64,000 nucleotides of DNA, from positions 23,325,923 through 23,389,922 of the forward strand of contig OY992834.1 in assembly GCA_963921425.1 (NCBI GenBank), written 5' to 3'. Origin of the DNA: Dryas octopetala. Taxonomy: Eukaryota > Streptophyta > Magnoliopsida > Rosales > Rosaceae. Below are positions 22,158-33,553 of the stretch, piece by piece (position 1 is the first letter of the stretch; every line of letters starts with the position of its first letter). A model generated the notes under the pieces. That model did no database searches. It was not told where the DNA came from and saw only the letters and a program-made list of their open reading frames with translations. The translations under genes were made by a program, and so were the position numbers.

Positions 22158-24251
22158 ATGGAGAGTACTTTGGTAGTTTTAGCCTTAGCATGGCTAGCAG
22201 CAATGGTCTTTATTTCAAAGAAAATTCGTGAACGAAATCCCAAAAAAAGAATTCCACCTGGTCCAAAACCATGGCCTATTGTTGGCAATTTACACCAGCT
22301 TGGTACCCTCCCACATATATCTCTTCACTTTTTAGCCAAAAAGTATGGAGAAATTATGCAGGTAAAATATGGTTCCGGAACAGTTGTGGTTGCTTCATCG
22401 CCCAAAATGGCAGAAGAATTCCTAAAGACACATGATCATGTGTTTGCCTCTAGGCCTCCTCTGGCTTCTGGCAAATACATTGGTTACAATTACCAAGACA
22501 TGGCATGGGCGCCTTATGGACCACACTGGCGAAAAGGGCGCAAAGTCTACCTAACGGAGCTATTCACTCCCAAAAGGCTTGATTCCTTCGAATATATTCG
22601 TGTTGAAGAAAGACGTAGATTCCTTTCTGGACTTTACGCCCAAAGAGGAAATCCAGTGGTGCTCAAAAACCATATCAGGCGTTATACTCTCTCCAGCATA
22701 AGCAGGGTGGTATTAAGCGACAAGTACTTCAGTGACTATAAAACTGACACTAATTCACTTGTGTCAATAAGTGAGTTTCATGAGATGATAGATGAGTGGA
22801 TGGTGCTTAATGGTGTAATCAATATTGGCGACTGGATACCGTGGCTGCGTATCTTTGACCTGCAGGGATATGTTAAGCGAATGAAGGCTTTGAATGACAA
22901 GTTCGAAGCTTTTCACAACTATGTGCTTGCTGATCACAAGGCCAAGAAGGAATTAGCAGGCAAGAATTTTGTTCCTAAAGACATGGTAGATGTGCTGCTG
23001 TTGTTCTCTGAGGAGGATACTGATCCTGAGGCTAAGCTCACCATGGAAGCTGTCAAGGCGTTACTCCATGTTAGTATTATATTCTTCTTCTTAATTTCAA
23101 TGCAGTAGTGTATTAAGGATTTTAAGAAGCAATTTTCCTTTTGTTTTTTCATGTCAAAACCAACCTTTGAAAACAGGGGAGGTCTGTTTACAAACTTAAG
23201 TTTAGTTGTCTGTCTAAATCAGATTTATTCATGTCTAAATCAGATTTATACCTCCATTGATACCTGCAGTTTAGTATCCCATTTTTTCGGTAAAATTAGA
23301 TATACACCTATTTTTAAATTTGTCACGTAAAATTATCTAATTTCTGCAGAAAATTCATTTAGTGATTTTTTCTTTTACCCTTTGAGTTGAAAAAAAGTAA
23401 ATTTTAATGTTGTCAATTAATGTCTTATTTCAAGGTATTATCATTTCTTATTTGGGTAATTAATTGATGTTTGACTACTGGGTCTACTCTAAAATGAAAT
23501 ATATCTAAAAGACCCTATCCAGTATATTCATTTATACTATTCATTAGGCTCGCTTGTGTTTAATGGTATCAATTAAATTCTAATTAATTATTTCTTGCTG
23601 TCCTAAATTATATTATATTAGGACCTAATGCCTGGTGGCACAGACACGTCTGGTGTCACAATGGAATGGGCATTTCATGAACTTCTTAGGCACCCCCGAG
23701 TCCTTACAAAGTTAAGGGAAGAGCTTGACAGAGTAATTGGTAGAGAAAGATGGGTGCAAGAAAATGATTTCCCCCAAATGCCTTACTTAGAGGCTATTAT
23801 TAAGGAGACATTTAGGTTACATCCACTCGCACCGTTGCTGGCACCACATTTCGCACTTGAGGATTGCAATGTAGCAGGTTATGACATAGCTAAAGGAACA
23901 ACTGTCCTGATAAATACATGGAGCATAGGGAGGCACTCTGACCACTGGGATGATCCTTATGAATTCAACCCAGAAAGGTTTTTGCAGGGCAGGGAAATTG
24001 GTATGACGGGACAGGATTTCACCCTGTTGCCATTTGGCTCTGGCCGAAGAAAGTGCCCTGGCTACAACCTCGGACTTAGACTTGTTCGAACAACAGTTGC
24101 CAATGTGTTCCATGGTTTCAATTGGAAATTTCCTGAGGGTATGAAACCTGAAGATATATGCATGGTGGAACGCTATGGTCTGACTACGTGTCCTCAAGTC
24201 CCCGTTACCGTTATCCCGGAACCTCGACTTCCAATCCACCTCTATAAGTGA
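22158..24251 (+). CDS. cytochrome P450, CYP71 clan, CYP92-like, copy A
   Basis: An ER-anchored haem monooxygenase. Exon 1 is 22158-23069 and exon 2 is 23622-24251, with a phase-0 intron (CAT|GTTAGT ... ATTAG|GAC), giving 513 residues, normal length. It has an N-terminal hydrophobic anchor (LVVLALAWLAAMVFI), the hinge PPGPKPWPIVGN, and C-helix WRKGR. The I-helix is PGGTDTSG (oxygen-binding AGxxT type), spanning the intron junction as usual. The K-helix is KETFRLHP, followed by PERF and the haem loop PFGSGRRKCPG with its cysteine ligand. The run GKYIGYNYQDMAWAPYGPHW with ELFTPKRLDSFEYIR, and the end VIPEPRLPIHLY, resemble CYP92 enzymes. Substrate is unknown. It is about 96% identical to copy B (roughly 19 residues differ). 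It is divergent to the UGT, suggesting possible co-regulation. Confidence 0.95.
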
Positions 24252-24349
24252 TTGTATTTCGTTTGTTTCGGTCGTCCTGTGTTTCTGTCTGTGGCTTAGA
24301 ACTTATTATTGTCATGGACTGTACTAATTATGAATATAATTCGTCTTGG

Positions 24350-24355
24350 AATAAA
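24350..24355 (+). terminator. polyadenylation signal, P450 copy A
   Basis: AATAAA about 100 bp after the stop codon, in a 3' flank well conserved with copy B (AATAAA at 50686). Confidence 0.5.
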
Positions 24356-25538
24356 AAGATTGTACTTTCGACGACCTTTGTGGCATTAGATTTTGACTCT
24401 CTGCCAGTGGGATTTTCTGATTAATAAGTCCTTAGTATGTAATCGATCTTTGCTTGCAGACCAACCAGAGTACAACATGCAGCATGTTTGGTAATAGTTT
24501 TTGGAAATCAAACAACCTTTATACCGTTCACTTTAGCTCCTATAATTTGGTTCTCATCAGTACTCATGTGAAGAGCAAAGTAAAAAGCAATTGTGGGCTG
24601 TTTAATGAAGACAGCCACCAACTCATGTGAACCCACGTGATGGAGTATTGACTTGCTTATTCCAACATATACCAGTTCACATTAGCTCCTTTAATTTGGT
24701 TCTCATCAGTTCGATCTCTAGCTCCAGCACTTCTGAGTAAACTTGCCATTTAAAACCTTCCAGTCAGTCTTATCAGGCTGCTGCTGATTCAACTGAAAAT
24801 TTCTAAGCAAACCTCAATCTCTCCATTGATACTTTATTCCTCCTCTTGGGCCATTTCCACTCCCTTTCAACAAACACTTCTGAGATTTTTATATAGAGAG
24901 ATTGGTGAGGAAAGCACATATAAGAGAGATCATACCTCTTATATAAGGGATGCCAATTATCAAACTAGATATATATATATATGTAGGGATGCCAAAAAGA
25001 TCTACCTCTTAATATAAAGTATAGCATGAATCCATTTGCCCAAAGGTTGTTAACTTGAGAGACACAGCCCATATGTGCTTTTGACATTGAGGCCTTGTTC
25101 CATTCTTTCACTCTTTTAAGTCCTAATCCACCCTAGCTCCTGCTTTAGTGCTGCTAACCAACTCAACTTGGTTGAGTTTGCCACTCTCTCAGTAAGAGAG
25201 GTATCAATTCTTGGGTTCAAGTCCTGGTGTTACTAACTTTCCACACGGCTTTAACTTGTAACTTGTACTACTAACAAGATACTTTGGATCTCCTTTGGAC
25301 CAAAAAAACTTTAACTTTAATGCTCCCCTGTCTTTGACCATCCCAAAGAAGATTTCTCATAATTTTCTCAATTTTTGCATTGTATCTCTTTGTAAAATAT
25401 ACATAACACTTTGAATGAGTTGTAATATGCCGCCATAACTTAATGAAGAGTTTGTCCAATCTTGGATTCTCCTGGTTATCCTAAAGATATATCTGTTCAG
25501 ACTTCATTAGGATTTCTTTGATAACTGTAACTTGTAAG
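24356..25538. other. 3' flank of P450 copy A, non-coding, shared with segment B
   Basis: Nearly collinear with 50692-51664 apart from small indels (B lacks about 200 bp around 24500-24720). A short local duplication of a CTTTAATTTGGTTCTCATCA block lies in it. No gene is seen. Confidence 0.6.
25149..25230 (+). repeat. possible tRNA-derived SINE
   Basis: CTGCTAACCAACTCAACTTG is followed by a GTTGAGTTTGCC block and a B-box-like GGGTTCAAGTCC. Related copies lie near 51291-51366 and 60438-60490. Spacing is roughly that of an internal pol III promoter, but the A box is weak and no tail or target repeat was defined. Confidence 0.35.
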
Positions 25539-25822
25539 TGTTAAGAGTAATGTGGAGCAATGTCCCACATCGGAAAACTAGAGCTTAGCATATGTGCTTA
25601 TAAGTCTTGGGCCTCTCCACTCATTGCGAATTCGTTTTGGGTTGGATGCTCTAATTCTATCATGGTATTAGAGTAATGTGGAGCAATGTCCCACATCGGA
25701 AAACTAGAGCTTAGCATATGTGCTTATAAGTCTTGGGCCTCTCCACCCATTGCCAATTGGTTTTGGGTTGGACTCTCCACCCATTGCCAATTGGTTTTGG
25801 GTTGGATGCTCTAATTCTATCA
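25539..25822 (+). mobile_element. TRIM-like LTR element (LTR, PBS-like site, LTR)
   Basis: Two near-identical ~125-150 bp repeats starting TGTTAAGAG or its equivalent, containing GCAATGTCCCACATCGGAAA and ending CTAATTCTATCA, are joined through TGGTATTAGAG, which resembles the Met-tRNA primer site. The flanks are the 5-bp direct repeat GTAAG (25534-25538 and 25823-25827). The corresponding place in segment B (near 51670) has a single GTAAG and no element. It therefore inserted into A after the A/B duplication. A short internal repeat of a CTCTCCACCCATTGCCAATT stretch enlarges the second LTR. It codes for nothing. Confidence 0.75.
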
Positions 25823-25827
25823 GTAAG

Positions 25828-27828
25828 AGCTCCCACATTAGAATAAAATTATTTTAATTTGGTCATTTTTTTTTGGCCGGGTAATTTAGTCATTTACTTT
25901 TATTGTTTTATATAAAACTATTCTCCCAATATCTGAAAAATAACAAGGACAGATAAAGCTTTTCCATTCACTAAAACATTCTTTATAATTTGATAAATAT
26001 ATCAATTTTTACATTATTTGTACACTTCTTGAGTTTTTTGAGGATTCATAAATATTTGTGGTTCAATATGTAACAAACTATAATTGAGGAATTATTTTTT
26101 CTTATTGATTGATTCCTCAATGTCAAGTATTTATTGATTAATTTGACTTTGCAGCACATTTTTTTCCACTCATTTCTTGATTCTTCTTGTGCTTGTAAAT
26201 ATGGAGTCTTTTCTAGCTAGTTTGGTTACATCCGGACTTCAACATCTGCCTTAAGATTAATCACAAAAACAGCCTTTGAGAATTCTAAAGATGGTCTTCG
26301 AAAGGGAGCTAATATATGAATATATGCTAATCATTTTATTGCTTTCAAGAATTTTATATAATTTGTAATCATTTTTTCTTGTGATGCATAATGACTTTAG
26401 ATGTAACCTGATTGTGTTTTTGAGTTTAGGTTGTATCCTTTTGAGGCATAGGACTAAACCTTAATCATAAAAGATATAACCAATCTAACAATGATCACAT
26501 TCGATCAGATATAGTTGATAAGAAAGTACAATGAATAGTGAATAGCGACCAAAATCCATAACAATGATCAAAGAGAAAATTAAATATAAAATGTCCCTTT
26601 CTATTAAATGGACCATTAATAATAAATGTCCCAATTAGCCTAGTAAGCACATATGTCCGCCATTAAATGGACCATTGTATTTGCAAGCAGATCTAGCAAG
26701 TGTTTCTTTTTACGGAGGAGAAAGTTTTGGTAGCTAGATGTTTGGGCCCATCTTTTTTATAGTGCCCGAACACTATTATTAATTTAATTATTATAGGACA
26801 ACAAATAAATCACGATTATTTGTCTTTGCATGGCATCCTAATCACGATTCACCATACACAATATCCTAAGACAGTGAGCCCCATTTGTCATTCTCCCACA
26901 ATTTGGTTGCTGTCCCGTTGCGGGACCGAAGCAAAAACGAATTATTGGAGGTCATCCCCTCTTTTGATGCACTGTTTGTTGTCCGTTTTTGGCCCTTTAC
27001 TAGATTGTTTAACCCACAAGATTTCTAAAAAAGATAGAGCTCAAATTTACTAGATTATCCAAAAGATCTCTTTTTTAAGATAGAGCTCAAATCTTATGTG
27101 ATTCTGTCTCAACCACGTGCTGTTGTGTCCCAAATTATTATTACATGCCCCCCATGCCAAGTCCACTTGGTTGTGCTGGAACATGATTTTCAAATATCTT
27201 ACACTTTTTTATTTTTACTTTGATATGCCGACCAAATTAGCATTTTTTATTTTTGATTTTTTCTGTGTATAGATACACAAATCAAATTATTAATCTTTTC
27301 TATCTTCTTTGTATAACCTCACAAACTGTAAACTTAAACAAGTGTGATGGCTTACAAAAGCTAACAAGCAACTCATTTTCAATGAGGAATAGATTAATCA
27401 ATTCAATCACAAAAGCTTAGAAGTAAAATAGGAGACCTTTTCAAAAGTACTTATTAGTTTATTAAGCATAAATGAGTAGTAATTGTATCATATATATGTT
27501 TACATTAAAGTTTTCAATGAGATAATATGCATCGTAAAATACTCTAGGTAAATGGTAAAACTATAAACTTAATATAGAAAATCTATTATAAAAACAATCT
27601 ATAAATCTAAGATTTTGAACCTCATGATTTTCACAATAAACATAATGCAGAAAATTAAATAAGCAATACATACATGGTTCCATAAGAGCAACTTTAAGAG
27701 AAGCAAGATAAATTCCTTGAACAATATAAACCTGAATTTGGCTTGTGTTGGGTGTTGTGAGAGCAGATACCAACAACCTATGGATAGATAACCTTCTGAT
27801 AAAACCCTACCCATTAAGAGGTATATTA
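25828..27828 (-). repeat. segment A flank leading into R block, ends at PIF insertion
   Basis: Collinear with 51670-53770 of segment B, and the inverted counterpart of 9830-10467 plus 15829-16424. It includes GTGCCCGAACACTATTATTA, the GTCCCGTTGCGGGACCGAAG hairpin (26912-26931), and the LTR-like GTTGTGAGAGCAGATACCAA near 27755. It is interrupted after TTA (27826-27828) by the PIF/Harbinger element. No coding evidence. Confidence 0.7.
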
Positions 27829-28012
27829 GGCCTTCCACAGTGGTGAGTTTGAGCTTGAGAGTGAGAGTGTGAGGAAGCTCTAATTTTGCTTACAGTGGGC
27901 CGGAGTAATGAGAGTGAGGGTGAGTGAGGGTGAGAGTTGAGGGTGAGGAGAGGATCCGGCTGAGAGTGAGAGTGTGTGAGTTTTTTATTTAAGTGGGTCC
28001 CACCGAATTTGA

Positions 28013-28248
28013 AAAGACAAAAAAGGGCTTCAACACAAATTAAAAAGCTTCAGCACAGTCCGGAATTTTCGAAGAAGGCAGGGACAATTTGGTACTAGCG
28101 GAGGGAGAGAAAACAGTGGCCGACAAGCTACTGTTCACCGCAGAAGCACCGAAATGGAAAAGACAAAAAAGGGCTTCAACACAAATTAAAAAGCTTCAGC
28201 ACAGTCCGGAATTTTCGAAGAAGGCAGGGGCAATTTGGTACTTCGGAG
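28013..28248 (+). repeat. 146-bp tandem duplication inside the PIF leader
   Basis: The block GAAAAGACAAAAAAGGGCTTC through CAATTTGGTAC occurs at about 28013 and again at 28159 with a few differences. The second copy is interrupted by the hAT at its CTTCGGAG target. Confidence 0.75.
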
Positions 28249-28462
28249 TAGGGATGGCAAAAATCCCCGCGGGGGGGAATCCCCGCGGGGACCCGATCCG
28301 ATTAAAACCCTAATGGGGGAAATAAATGGGGCCGGGTTCGGGTTCGGGGATTTAGGCGGGGCCCCGTGTCGGGGGCGGGGCGGGGATGGTTTTAGGTCCC
28401 CCGACCCCGAACCCGCCCCGTTTACACTAAATATATATATAACCAAAATTTAAACATTGAAA

Positions 28463-28540
28463 GTGCTATGCTGGGAATCGAACTTGGCACCTCAAACTCC
28501 CTCCCTCAGCTCCTTACCATCAGACCACCAACTTCTTATG
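28463..28540 (-). repeat. tRNA-like stretch, probable SINE head
   Basis: On the minus strand, TGGTCTGATGGTAAGG fits a pol III A box and AAGTTCGATTCCCAGC fits a B box at tRNA-like spacing. There is no complete cloverleaf, so it is more likely a tRNA-derived SINE head than a tRNA gene. Confidence 0.45.
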
Positions 28541-28579
28541 AGTACACTATCCCAATTTATATATTTATACACAATTTAG

Positions 28580-29160
28580 ATAATAAAACCCTAAACCCTA
28601 AACCCTAAACCCTAAACCCTAAACCCTAAACCCTAAACCCTATACCCTATACCCTATACCCTAAACCCTATACCCTATACCCTAACCCCAAACCCTAACC
28701 CCAAACCCTAAACCCTATACCCTATACCCTAACCCCAAACCCTAAACCCTAAACCCAATTTATATATTTATACACAATTTAGATAATAAAACCCTAAACC
28801 CTATATATACCCTAACCCTATACCCTATACCCTATACCCTAAACCCTATACCCTATACCCTAACCCCAAACCCTAAACCCTAAACCCTAAACCCTATACC
28901 CTATACCCTATACCCTAAACCCTATACCCTAACCCTAAACCCTATACCCTAAACGCTAAACGCTAAACCCTAAACCCTAAACGCTAAATTCTATTAATTA
29001 CTCTATACACTAAATTTATATATAGTAGTATGTATGGTATATGGTGTATGGTATATGGTATATGGTATAGAGTATACTAGTATAGAATATAGGGTATAGG
29101 GTATAGGGTATAGGGTATAGGGTATAGGGTATAGAGTATAGGGTATAAGGTTTAGAGGGT
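28580..29160. repeat. telomere-like interstitial repeat array with inverted arm
   Basis: 28580-28990 is a run of CCCTAAA, CCCTATA and CCCTAACCCCAAA units, with an internal duplication of the AATTTATATATTTATACACA spacer (28553 and 28757). 29035-29160 holds the opposite orientation (TATAGGG units). CCCTAAA is the plant telomere repeat, but this block lies inside a hAT with intact ends, so it is interstitial and can fold back on itself. Confidence 0.85.
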
Positions 29161-30685
29161 TTAGGATATTTTTAATTAGTTTTTATATGAAATTTATTAT
29201 ATAAATTATAAGGATATATATCTAATTATCTATTAAATTAGTATCAAACTTATTTGTATTAAAGTTATAACCAATTTGGGTTTAGGGTTTATTAGTTTAA
29301 ATTAGTTTATTAGTATGTTTACATGTTTATAAAGTTACAAATATGTTTATATAGTATCAATATATGTTTATATATATATTAAAAAAAGCATGTAATTATA
29401 GTATATATTTATTAGTATATATATGTTTCCTTAGTTTATGTATTATTTTTTATTAGTTAAAACTTAAAAAAACCAAACCCTAAATCACAAATCACAATTT
29501 TTCCTTCGTTCATAACTTCATACCATGCCGCCTCTCTCTCTTCTCCCTCTTCTCAGCTCTCCCTCACTGCGAAGTGCGATCTCTCTCTTCCTCTTCTCAC
29601 TCTCCTCCAGTCCTCCTTCTCTGCGATCTCTCACTCTTCTCCCTCTCTCTGCCATCTCCTTCAACGACGGCGACGAGGAGAAGCAGCTGTGCAATAGAGC
29701 CATAATCAGCGGCGAGCAACTCGGCATCGGGGTCCACTCCAGCCTCTGTCTCGCCGCCCTCTCGCCCACTCTCTTTCAGCGGCGAGCAACTCGGCATCGC
29801 CGCCCTCTCGCCCTTCTATTTCGCCCCTCTGTCTCGCCGCCCTCTCGCGGTCTCGCCCACTCTTAATTTTTTTTTTTTTTTGAACTTGAGAATATTTGGT
29901 GATTGAGAAATGTTGTGTGTTCAGTAGATCTACTGTGATTTTTCTTTAGTTCTTTTTTATCCGTTTGGTTGCTGGGAAAATTGAGGAAAGTAGCTAGAAA
30001 GGGAGAGAATTGAATTGTGATTGGGTTAGTTAGAAAAACTTAGAATTCAACATAGGCCGGGGATTCGGGGCGGGTTCGGGGAAGACACTCCCCGGCGGGG
30101 TCGGGGGCGGGGAATCCCCGTTTAAGCACCCGGGGATATGGGGCGGATTCGGGGATTAAAAACATTTCGGGGGCGGGGGATGGGGGTGGCACCCCCGGCC
30201 CCGACCCGCCCCGTTGCCATCCCTACTTCGGAGGGAGGGAATAAAGTGGCAGACAAGCCACTGTTCACCGCAGCAGCTGTCTGCCACTCGCCGGGACGCG
30301 CGCCTGCTGCTCACGATCGGCCAGGATCGTCCGCCCGTTGCTGATCAACGATCCACAATTAAAGCCGGTTTCAATTTAAAAAAAAAAAAAATGTACTGCA
30401 GCCACACGTGGCAGCGTTTGGAGGCTCCGATTAATGTAGCCGTTGGAGATCAACGGCTACAATTAATTGACCGTTATAATGCAATTAAAAATACAAAAAA
30501 ATTACAAAAAAAATTCGAAAAAATATTTAAAAATTCTGAAAAATTTATAACGGCTATTTCATCATTTTTCCTATAAATTGAGCATTCACACTTCATTTTT
30601 TCACACATCTATCTATCCAATTCATTCATTTTATCAATCTATTCAAATCACCTCACTTTTCCTAGAAAATTCTTTTTTTCCAATC

Positions 30686-31840
30686 ATGGAAAATGCAAAG
30701 AGAAAAAATTGGTCCAATGAAGAAGAGGTAGCGCTTGTTGAAGCTTGGATGGAAAATTTGGAAGATTGTGAAATCGGATCCAATCAAAGAAACATGGAAT
30801 TTTGGAATAAAGTGTACGATCAATTTATTCGGAAATCTCCTCTCGCCGTGAGGAATGGGCGACAAATTGGGGCGGTCATGGCTCACTTCAAGAAAATAGG
30901 GCAAGCCACCTCGAAATATCATAAATGTATCTTGGCGGCCGAACGATCACGCACTAGCGGGCAAAATCAAATTGATACGGTGAGTTTTGCTAATTAAACT
31001 CAAATATTTTTGTTAATTAAATTCACATATTTATGTTTGACAAATATGTGTGTACTCTATTTTAAATTCTGTATACTTTATTTTTGCTAGTTAAACTCAA
31101 ATATTTTTATTAATTAAATTCACATATTTATGTTTGATTAATATGTGTGTACTCTATTTTAAATTGTGTATACTTTATTTTTGCTAGTTAAACTCAAATA
31201 TTTTTGTTAATTAAATTCACATATTTATGTTTGATCAATATGTGTGTACTATATTTGAGATTGTGTATACTTTATTTTTGCTAGTTAAACTCAAATATTT
31301 TTGTTAATTAAATTCACATATTTATGTTTGATCAATATGTGTGTACTATATTTGAGATTGTGTATACTTTATTTTTGCTAGTTAAACTCAAATATTTTTG
31401 TTAATTAAATTCACATATTTATGTTTGATCAATATGTGTGTACTATATTTCAGATTGTGTATACTTTATTTTTGCTAGTTAAACTCAAATATTTGTGATA
31501 ATTAAATTCAAATATTTGAGTACCATTTATAATTCATTAATTTGTTTTCATATTACTAGGTGACATTTGCCAACGCACGATACCAAGCAACAAACTCGAA
31601 AAACCGTCCTTTTGCTTGGCACCATTGTTTTGCTAAGATGCAACACTTTGTGAAGTGGCAACATGCACAAACCGACACCCCCACTGATGCCGATACCGAA
31701 GCTGAAGCGGTTCAATTGAGCGAGGATGAGGATGCCCCGGCCTTTCAACCACTTAGCGGTAGTCGCCCGAGGCCACCTGGTAGAAACAACTCCAAGAGGG
31801 CCAAACAAGTTGATACTAATGATGATGACCTTGCCGAAAA
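30686..31840 (+). pseudogene. PIF/Harbinger Myb-like accessory protein, 3' truncated
   Basis: Exon 1 is 30686-30979 (start MENAKRKNWSNEEEVALVEA) and exon 2 begins at 31560. The donor GTGAGT and acceptor TACTAG join in phase 0 (IDT|VTFANARYQ). It has a Myb/trihelix-like DNA-binding region with WSNEEEVALVEAWMENLEDC, then FWNKVYDQF and RNGRQIGAVMAHFKKIGQAT, then FAWHHCFAKMQHF, an acidic linker and FQPLSGSRPRPPGRNNSKRA. Such proteins help the Harbinger transposase bind the ends. The gene ends at the segmental junction at 31840, so the C-terminal domain is replaced. The frame runs on into unrelated sequence (to 31917), giving a chimeric tail. Confidence 0.8.
30989..31500 (+). repeat. 97-bp minisatellite in the accessory-gene intron
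   Basis: The motif GCTAGTTAAACTCAAATATT recurs at 30989 (first copy GCTAATTAAACTC), 31086, 31183, 31280, 31377 and 31474, exactly 97 bp apart each time, with few differences between units. It lies within the intron 30980-31559. Confidence 0.9.
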
Positions 31841-32940
31841 GACGTTCAGAGTCTCCAAGGAAGAAAGAAAAAAACTCCATTTCAAAGGAGTCACATATAT
31901 ACAGCTGCTAATCAAATAACTGAAAATAAATTTTTTATTTACTTTTCCTTCATTGAAGTTATTAAATGCTAAGCAATAAGTGAATACTGGTCATAGCAAA
32001 GTAATTCAATATAACGCATTAAATAAGCAATACATACATGGTTCCATAAGAGCAACTTTAAGAGAAGCAAGATAAATTCCTTGAACAATATAAACTTGAA
32101 TTTGGCTTGTGTTGGGTGTTGTGAGAGCAGATACCAACAACCTATGGATAGATAACCTTCCGATAAAACCCTACCCATTAAGAGGTATATTAGAATTTTC
32201 ACTCCTTATCCTAATCCTGATAGGCTTAGGCTTTATTCATATATCTTATAAGTTAAGGAATACCATAGCTCACGGACTTTATTATCACACTTTATTAGTC
32301 AACCGGTAATTTCATATTTGGCCTCAAATATCTACACCTGAAATTTCTTTATTCGATAAACTAATGTAATTAATTGAAGCCCATATTTCTTACATTATCC
32401 CACTTGGGCGAACACTGATTACATAGAATAGATTTAGAATGATCTGGATTCAGATTAGATATCTTTAGTAGCCAATGAAACCAAATATGAATAATTCCTT
32501 ATCAAGATCATGTCAAACACGATCACCAATATTGAACCATAGAGATTTATGCACATTTAGTTGGACACAACCTCCAAGAGCACAAATACTAGAACCAATG
32601 TTTACATGAATCCCCAACAAAAATATGGAATTCATGTGAAAATATTATCCTTATCTGATTTCTTATCACACTTTATTGGCAACCGGTAATTTCATATTTG
32701 GCCTCAAATATCTAAACCCGAAATTTCTTTATTCAATAAAATAATAGTAATTAATTACCTTATCACAAAAGCTTATTTCTTTATTGTCTTTATTTCTTAT
32801 CACAAAAGCTTATGTTTCTTATCACAAAAGCTTATTTCTTTATTGTCTTTAATTACCTTATGACAAAATACCAAATAATTCTGCTAAAATAATCCAATAT
32901 ACTGAATATAGCTGTAGTCTACTAATTGTTATTTTAATTA

Positions 32941-33553
32941 GGGAAAATTTTAGCTAAAGAACTCAAACTATATCCCATGTCTCTATTTAGGACATGAATT
33001 TTACTGTTTTTTGTGTCAATTAAGGATCCAGTTTTTTTTTTTCCAAGTTTTTATCTCAAATTTGGCCCGACATTGGACCCATCAAACCTCCACCAAATTC
33101 AGATAACTTATACTTGGTTTAAATCTATGCATCTCCTCTTTAAAACCAAATAAAGATCACTCAAATCAGATATCTACAACTCTAGATAATCGGCCCCTAA
33201 GTAAAGTACCTGAAACTGTCCAATCGGACTTTTGGGAAAATATCTGGAAAATTGGACAGTTTCGGGTACCCAAGTTTTGGGCCGATAATCTGGATTTATA
33301 GAGGTCCGATTTGGGTGATATTTATATGGTTTTAAAAAAGAGATGCATATCTTTAAACCCAGTATAATTTTTCTGAATTTGGTGGAGGTTTAATGGGTCC
33401 AACGTTGGACCAAAGTTGAGATAAAAACTGAAAAAAATAAGGTCCTTAATTTACACAAAATAAAAATTTCAGTCTTCAGTTGACACAAAGTAAAATTCAT
33501 GTCCTGAATAGAGACATGTGGTCTAGTTAGAGTCATTTAGCAACAATTTTCCC
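32941..33553. mobile_element. foldback MITE F1, copy 2
   Basis: GGGAAAATTTTAGC with its inverted partner ending ATTTTCCC. Right flank TACTAATTA, left flank TTTTAATTA (a diverged 9-bp target duplication). It shares its insertion point with copies at 43606 and 54847, so it predates those duplications. Confidence 0.8.

Larger units (their letters stand above)
28249..30225. mobile_element. hAT-family non-autonomous element with telomere-like core
   Basis: The inverted ends share TAGGGATGGCAA and continue into GC-rich runs (TCCCCGCGGGG at the left, CGGGGCGGG in the right-end complement). They are flanked by a perfect 8-bp target duplication CTTCGGAG (28241-28248 and 30226-30233), diagnostic for hAT. 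The interior holds a tRNA-like stretch (28463-28540), a long CCCTAAA/CCCTATA array with an inverted GGGTATA counterpart, and a CT-rich tract (29525-29870). No transposase is present. Frames over the CT-rich tract are compositional artefacts. Confidence 0.9.
27829..31840 (+). mobile_element. PIF/Harbinger element, 5' part, truncated, host of a hAT
   Basis: The left terminus is GGCCTTCCACAGTGG after TTA (27826-27828). The body includes a GAGAGTGAG-rich leader, an approximately 146-bp tandem duplication, an inserted hAT (28249-30225) and a two-exon Myb-like accessory gene. It stops at 31840 within exon 2, where sequence switches to the segment also found at 17741. The transposase and right end are missing. 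The intact target in sister copies (GGTATATTAGAATTTTCAC near 32185) gives the pre-insertion site. Confidence 0.8.

Noticed and set aside
23817-24239. Long minus-strand frame opposite P450 exon 2 (also 50162-50572)
   Set aside because: Antisense shadow of a conserved coding exon; retained only because the sense strand is conserved.
28463-28540. Functional tRNA gene
   Set aside because: A and B boxes are present, but no full cloverleaf or acceptor pairing could be drawn; SINE head is more likely.
28580-29160. True chromosome end or telomere
   Set aside because: The array is degenerate, inverted on itself and enclosed by hAT ends with a target duplication.
29518-29866. Ser/Leu/Pro-rich frames on both strands inside the hAT
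   Set aside because: CT-rich low-complexity tract within a non-autonomous transposon; no domain.
30989-31500. CRISPR-like array
   Set aside because: Period is uniform over the whole unit with no spacer/repeat distinction, in an intron of plant nuclear DNA.
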